Below, piece after piece: positions 60,787 through 64,000 of a stretch of 64,000 nt of DNA; the stretch's first letter is position 1, and the number at the start of each line of letters is the position of its first letter. Below the pieces are notes generated by a model that was given only the letters and a program-made list of their open reading frames with translations, was not told the DNA's origin and did no database searches. Origin of the DNA: Blautia glucerasea. Its GTDB lineage: Bacteria > Bacillota > Clostridia > Lachnospirales > Lachnospiraceae. Made by a program: the position numbers and the translations under genes. The stretch is from assembly GCF_013304385.1 (NCBI RefSeq), contig NZ_JAAITU010000010.1, positions 26,404-90,403 on the forward strand, given 5' to 3'.

Positions 60787-62028
60787 ATGAGAAGAAACCA
60801 ACTTCTGGCTGGTATAATGACAGCGATGGCAGCAGTGATGCCAGTCGTCAACGTATATGTTGATACCGCAGCGGCCAGCGAAATCCAAATCTTTACTTCA
60901 GATGAATACATGCAAAATGAAACCAATATTAACAAAACTACAGTATTACAAAATTCAGTAAAAATGACAGACATGCTCTCAGCGGAAGCTTTCGGTAAAA
61001 ACATCATGTTCAGTCCGACAAGTTTGAACTTTGCACTCGGCATGATTGCAGAAGGTGCGAAAGGAGAGACAAAAGAAATTTTGGATAATTACCTGGGAAC
61101 CAATGATTTTGCCACCTATGCAAAGGAGTATCTGGACAAAATTAAGGCATATAATACTGAAGATGAGAGTTACGGATATCAGTCAAAAGTAAAGATAGCA
61201 GATGCGATTTGGTTGGATAATGGGTTAACACTTCAGGAGAAATTCAAGAATACGGTATCGAATAGTTTTGGGGCAGAAGTGGAAGCTGTGGATTTTTCTG
61301 CCGCGGAGAAAACATGTGATGTCATCAATTCCTGGTGTGACAAAAATACAGAAGGGCTGATCCCGAAGATCATTACGCCGGATCTGATCAATGACAATAC
61401 GGGACTGTGCCTGACCAATTCCCTGTATTTTGAGTCCGGATGGAGTGGGGAACCTTGGAATGTTTCTGATACAGAAGAAAGTTTTGGAAAAAAAGAAAAA
61501 ACAAAATACATGACCTGTACAGGAGACAGGTATTATGAAAATGACAAGGCTACTGCTTTTGGCAGGGATTATGCCAACGGGCTAAGTTTCATAGGCATCC
61601 TGCCAAATGATGAAGGTGATTTCAACCTTGAGGATCTGGATATTGGCGGACTTCTGAAATCCAATCCAGAATATGATGAAGTTGATTGCAAGATGCCAAA
61701 ACTTAACTTTGAGACGAGCACTGTTCTAAACGATATGCTCTCAAGCATGGGGCTGGACAATCTATTTTCCAGCAATTCTGATTTCTCCGGTATTGTAGAC
61801 CAAAATGTAAATGTGGATACGATACTGCAGAAAACAAAACTGGAGTTGGATGAAAACGGCACGAAGGCAGCAGCAGTGACGGCAGTTACCATGGAATGTA
61901 TGTCTGCCGCGGTGGAAAATGAACCGATTATCAAAACCGTGGAGCTTACTCGCCCATTTGCATTTCTGATCTATGACAGAAACAATGATGAAATTCTGTT
62001 CATTGGAAAAGTAATATCTATTTCCTGA
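60787..62028 (+). CDS. Secreted serpin with predicted Met-Ser reactive site
   Basis: The 413-residue protein has a signal peptide (MRRNQLLAGIMTAMAAVM, cleavage near AAA-SEI) and a full serpin fold: FSPTSLNFALGMIAEGAKGE near residue 80, LTNSLYFESGW near 215 and the C-terminal RPFAFLIYDRNNDEILFIGKV. The reactive loop hinge ENGTKAAAVTA (from G358) has small residues at P12-P9, the inhibitory pattern. Counting 17 from the hinge Glu puts Met-Ser at P1-P1', as in alpha-1-antitrypsin. It probably inhibits elastase-like proteases outside the cell. ATG 60787 is nine bases after the second ribosome site. Mobile-element remnants on both sides suggest acquisition. Confidence 0.9.
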   Translation: MRRNQLLAGIMTAMAAVMPVVNVYVDTAAASEIQIFTSDEYMQNETNINKTTVLQNSVKMTDMLSAEAFGKNIMFSPTSLNFALGMIAEGAKGETKEILDNYLGTNDFATYAKEYLDKIKAYNTEDESYGYQSKVKIADAIWLDNGLTLQEKFKNTVSNSFGAEVEAVDFSAAEKTCDVINSWCDKNTEGLIPKIITPDLINDNTGLCLTNSLYFESGWSGEPWNVSDTEESFGKKEKTKYMTCTGDRYYENDKATAFGRDYANGLSFIGILPNDEGDFNLEDLDIGGLLKSNPEYDEVDCKMPKLNFETSTVLNDMLSSMGLDNLFSSNSDFSGIVDQNVNVDTILQKTKLELDENGTKAAAVTAVTMECMSAAVENEPIIKTVELTRPFAFLIYDRNNDEILFIGKVISIS

Positions 62029-62204
62029 TACAAGCAAATATTCGATCAAGACTCTGGCCGCCCTTTCGTGGGATTTGACGCCCGGGTGCATATGGACCCT
62101 GACAGTATCTGCGGTGGTATTGGGCAGATTCCATCTTCTGCCATTAATCTTAGACTGTCAGTGAGAACCTTCTGGCTGATACCTTTCAAATCTTTTTTTG
62201 GACA

Positions 62205-62992
62205 GAATACAGAGAAAATCCAATGGGACTTACAGAGAAAGCACCAAGATTTTCCTGGAAAATAGAATCGACAATCGGTACAGATGCGCCGAAAATCACA
62301 GAAGGAAATGTTATTGTTAAAGATTTTGACAAAGCAGTATTAACAGCACAGGAGAATGAACCTGTTCGTATCATAGAGAAAATTGTGGGTGAAGAGTTGA
62401 TTGTGACATCAAAAGGTGAAAAGTTTATCTCAGTCGAGAAGACTCCCACCTCTTTCAGGTGGTGAGTAACAGCAAGTTAGTCTTAGTGGGAGTCCAATCT
62501 CCGACTGAGATAAACGCTCCGCGAGGATGCACAGTGATTCTGCAAAGAATATGTCAGCTTACGCTGACCAGAATCACGCGCCAAGTCTCGCGGCTGCTCG
62601 ACTTGAATGACTTCGGACAGATTGTGACTGGCGTTGTAGAGGTTCATGTGAAAGGCGAGAAAGGACAGAAGATTGTGCTCCGTCATGCAGAGGTACTGGA
62701 CAAAGATGGAAACTTCTATCCGGAGACACTTCGTCAGGCAAAATCAATCGATACATTTATCTGTAATGGAGAAGAACAGATTTTTCGACCGCATTTTACA
62801 TTCCATGGATTCCGTTATATCAGCGTAGAAGGAATGGAAGAATTTACAGCAGATCAGTTTTTCGCCTGTGTGATACATTCTGATATGGAAAAGACAGGTG
62901 ATTTCCCCTGTCCTAATATAAAAGTAAATAAACTGCAAAGTAATATTATATGGAGTCAGAGAGATAATTTCCTTATTTTTCATGGCTTGTAG
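62205..62992 (+). pseudogene. Alpha-L-rhamnosidase (GH78) pseudogene
   Basis: The start of a GH78 protein is readable (YRENPMGLTEKAPRFSWKIE), then jumps to the region before the conserved DFGQ motif (EPVRIIEKIVGEELIVTSKG). DFGQIVTGVVEVHVKGEKG, VLRHAEVLDKDGNFYPETLR, FRPHFTFHGFRYISVEG and FFACVIHSDMEKTGDF follow. Most of the N-terminal half is deleted, the catalytic domain is missing after DNFL, and a 179-base element interrupts it at 62430-62608. Enzyme activity is impossible. Confidence 0.88.
62430..62608. mobile_element. IS200/IS605-like non-autonomous element inside the GH78 pseudogene
   Basis: Removing these 179 bases joins the halves in frame (GEKFI then DFGQ). It has no gene. The left part is a long hairpin (TATCTCAGTCG...CTCCCAC pairing with GTGGGAG...CGACTGAGATA). 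The right part has three nested perfect stems: CCGCGAG/CTCGCGG, GTGATTCTG/CAGAATCAC and GTCAGC/GCTGAC. No target duplication is visible. Confidence 0.75.
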
Positions 62993-63015
62993 CGATAACA
63001 AATTCTTCATAAAAA

Positions 63016-63197
63016 TTAGCACTCACCTCTTGATAATGGAAGTCGATTTTTGTCCTGTCTTGTGTATCTTAGAAGTGCCTGTTTTACAGGCTTTCCGGTG
63101 CATCAGTCATTTTGCCTGGTATTGTAAAGCAGTGTCAGATTTGTCGTAAATGTCGTAAATTTGTGGTCAAAAAATGATGAGAAATGGAGAGTGCTAA
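63016..63197. other. Widely spaced CIRCE half-sites
   Basis: TTAGCACTC (63016-63024) and GAGTGCTAA (63189-63197) are exact halves of the HrcA operator, which normally has a nine-base spacer. Here 164 bases separate them. The 211-base stretch between the GH78 remnant and the dispersed repeat holds no gene. Confidence 0.4.
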
Positions 63198-63203
63198 TAA
63201 AAT

Positions 63204-63265
63204 GAACGCAGGCAGCGAAGCAACTGCGTTCATGAGCAAGTAGCGAAAGCGGATTGCGAATGTCC
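63204..63265. repeat. Dispersed structured repeat, copy 2
   Basis: GAACGCAG pairs with CTGCGTTC; the core GCGTTCATGAGCAAGTAGCG is identical to that in copy 1 at 9119-9183. It abuts the 5' end of the tnpV-like frame. Confidence 0.75.
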
Positions 63266-63614
63266 TATTTATATAAGGTATACGAATGTAAATGGATATC
63301 TGATTCCGAATCTCACCTATAAATCCGGTGAGCAGATGGAGCAACTTGGCAAGTATGGTTTTCTTCGCAGAGATTATCTGAAAAACCATCGAAATTCAAC
63401 CTATCAGGTGATGCTTTTACAGGATACAATTGGAGAACATCTTCTGGAAGTAGATAAGGCAGCCAGAGAACGGGAAGAAGTGATCCTGAAACAGTTGGAA
63501 GAAAAAGAACCATTACTGGATAAAGAGAAAGATCAGATGGCATGGGTAAGAGCTGCTAATCAGCACAGAGCGATTGCGGAAGAGATTATTCTCAAGGAAT
63601 TGATTTATGTTTAA
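63264..63614 (+). pseudogene. TnpV family protein, start codon missing
   Basis: The frame reads RYTNVNGYLIPNLTYKSGEQ and continues to QMAWVRAANQHRAIAEEI, the whole TnpV domain of about 110 residues. TnpV proteins are carried on conjugative and mobilisable elements; their role is unknown. The usual N-terminal Met is absent because the dispersed repeat ends directly before it. An internal ATG at 63336 would give a shorter protein. A shorter homologue is at 60302-60463. Confidence 0.75.
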
Positions 63615-63623
63615 ATGAAGGTG

Positions 63624-63650
63624 ATGAGGTCGTGAATTGCGACCTCATTA
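63624..63650 (+). terminator. Intrinsic terminator after the tnpV-like gene
   Basis: ATGAGGTCG pairs with CGACCTCAT with a seven-base loop, then TATTG. Confidence 0.7.
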
Positions 63651-63745
63651 TTGTATGAAAAATAGCAGTAGGCAGGATGAGAAAAATAGGGTAAAATGGG
63701 AACATGGATTTTGGAAACTCATAAGAAATGATTGTGCGATAAAGT

Positions 63746-63776
63746 AACTTGAAATGCCAGTTTGGCATTTCGAGTT
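63746..63776. repeat. Hairpin upstream of the ORF6N gene
   Basis: AACTTGAAATGCC pairs with GGCATTTCGAGTT (one G-U pair) around five bases. Possible leader structure or element end. Confidence 0.6.
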
Positions 63777-63790
63777 ATAGAGGAGATGGA

Positions 63791-63955
63791 ATGGCGGATC
63801 AGAAAGCAAAAGAAATGGAACCAGTGGAAACACAAATCGTTGAAATCATGCCACCGGACATTGAAAATCTGATTTATGTAGTAAGAAACAAACAAGTCAT
63901 GGTGGATAGTGATCTGTCAATGCTTTATCAAGTAGAAACAAAAGTTTTAACATAA
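63791..63955 (+). CDS. ORF6N domain protein, truncated
   Basis: The 54-residue frame starts at ATG 63791 after GAGGAGATGG. NLIYVVRNKQVMVDSDLSML then YQVETK is the beginning of an ORF6N DNA-binding domain found in phage and mobile-element proteins. The domain normally continues with RLNEQVKRN; here it runs into VLT and a stop, where a foreign hairpin-bearing sequence begins. A broken gene is therefore likely. Confidence 0.72.
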   Translation: MADQKAKEMEPVETQIVEIMPPDIENLIYVVRNKQVMVDSDLSMLYQVETKVLT

Positions 63956-64000
63956 TATATAGCAAGAATTCTCCTTCCTCTACAGGTGGGAGATGAATTG
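63956..64000. mobile_element. Probable end of an IS200/IS605-type element
   Basis: CTCCTTCCTCTACAGGTGGGAG forms an imperfect hairpin (CTCC..CCT with AGG..GGAG), like CTCCCACCT/AGGTGGTGAG in the element at 62430. It starts where the ORF6N frame breaks and continues beyond the window. Confidence 0.5.

Overview
The window reads as a chromosomal segment of a low-to-mid GC Gram-positive gut anaerobe of the Lachnospiraceae, most like Blautia. This is an inference from overall gene content: LacI- and ROK-controlled sugar ABC operons, CdaR next to glycerate kinase, an ECF module with a double ATPase, a VKTAD-type wall-anchored giant adhesin, and TnpV and IS200/IS605 debris. No rRNA, tRNA or CRISPR array was seen.

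Left part (1-5270): the tail of a phosphohexomutase gene, an orphan LanC-like protein, and an operon with a small membrane protein, an ArsB/NhaD-type ion permease and a cytidylate-kinase-like protein.

First sugar locus (5490-15154): a LacI-type regulator with four matching palindromic operators, a DUF624 (YesL-like) protein, a CUT1 transporter without its own ATPase, an aldo/keto reductase, a Gfo/Idh/MocA oxidoreductase and a cytoplasmic GH13 enzyme of the amylosucrase/sucrose hydrolase type. Second sugar locus (15190-23183): a promoter flanked by two identical LacI-type operators drives a creatinase-fold protein, a complete ribose-type ABC transporter, a shikimate-dehydrogenase-like enzyme with an altered substrate site, a UPF0303/HbpS-like protein, an RpiB-like isomerase and the LacI regulator. 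No sugar kinase is present. The pathway is not one I can name.

Middle (23263-33600): CstA, an ECF vitamin-type transporter (S component, fused A-A, T) with a palindrome-rich leader, glycerate kinase divergent from CdaR, an HtrA protease and a HAD phosphatase. A 2289-residue surface protein (33821-40690) follows. After it come a secreted metallophosphoesterase with YibE/F, a ProX-type deacylase, a UBA-like membrane protein with an OmpR-type two-component system, and a ribosomal L25/CTC protein. A ROK-controlled ribose-type transporter operon with an esterase and a zinc alcohol dehydrogenase ends at 55219.

Right part (55263-64000): a GNAT enzyme, a secreted Ig-like protein, two small genes (one CarD-like), then a MATE pump with a second cytidylate-kinase-like gene. 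The MATE leader starts at a clear promoter and holds two tandem terminator hairpins that share an internal motif with covarying pairs; it looks like a tandem riboswitch or attenuator and is the strongest candidate for something new. The last 4 kb are a mobile-element graveyard surrounding a secreted serpin whose predicted P1-P1' is Met-Ser. It holds two TnpV remnants, a DDE transposase fragment, a GH78 rhamnosidase pseudogene split by a 179-base IS200/IS605-like non-autonomous element, and an ORF6N gene broken near the right edge.
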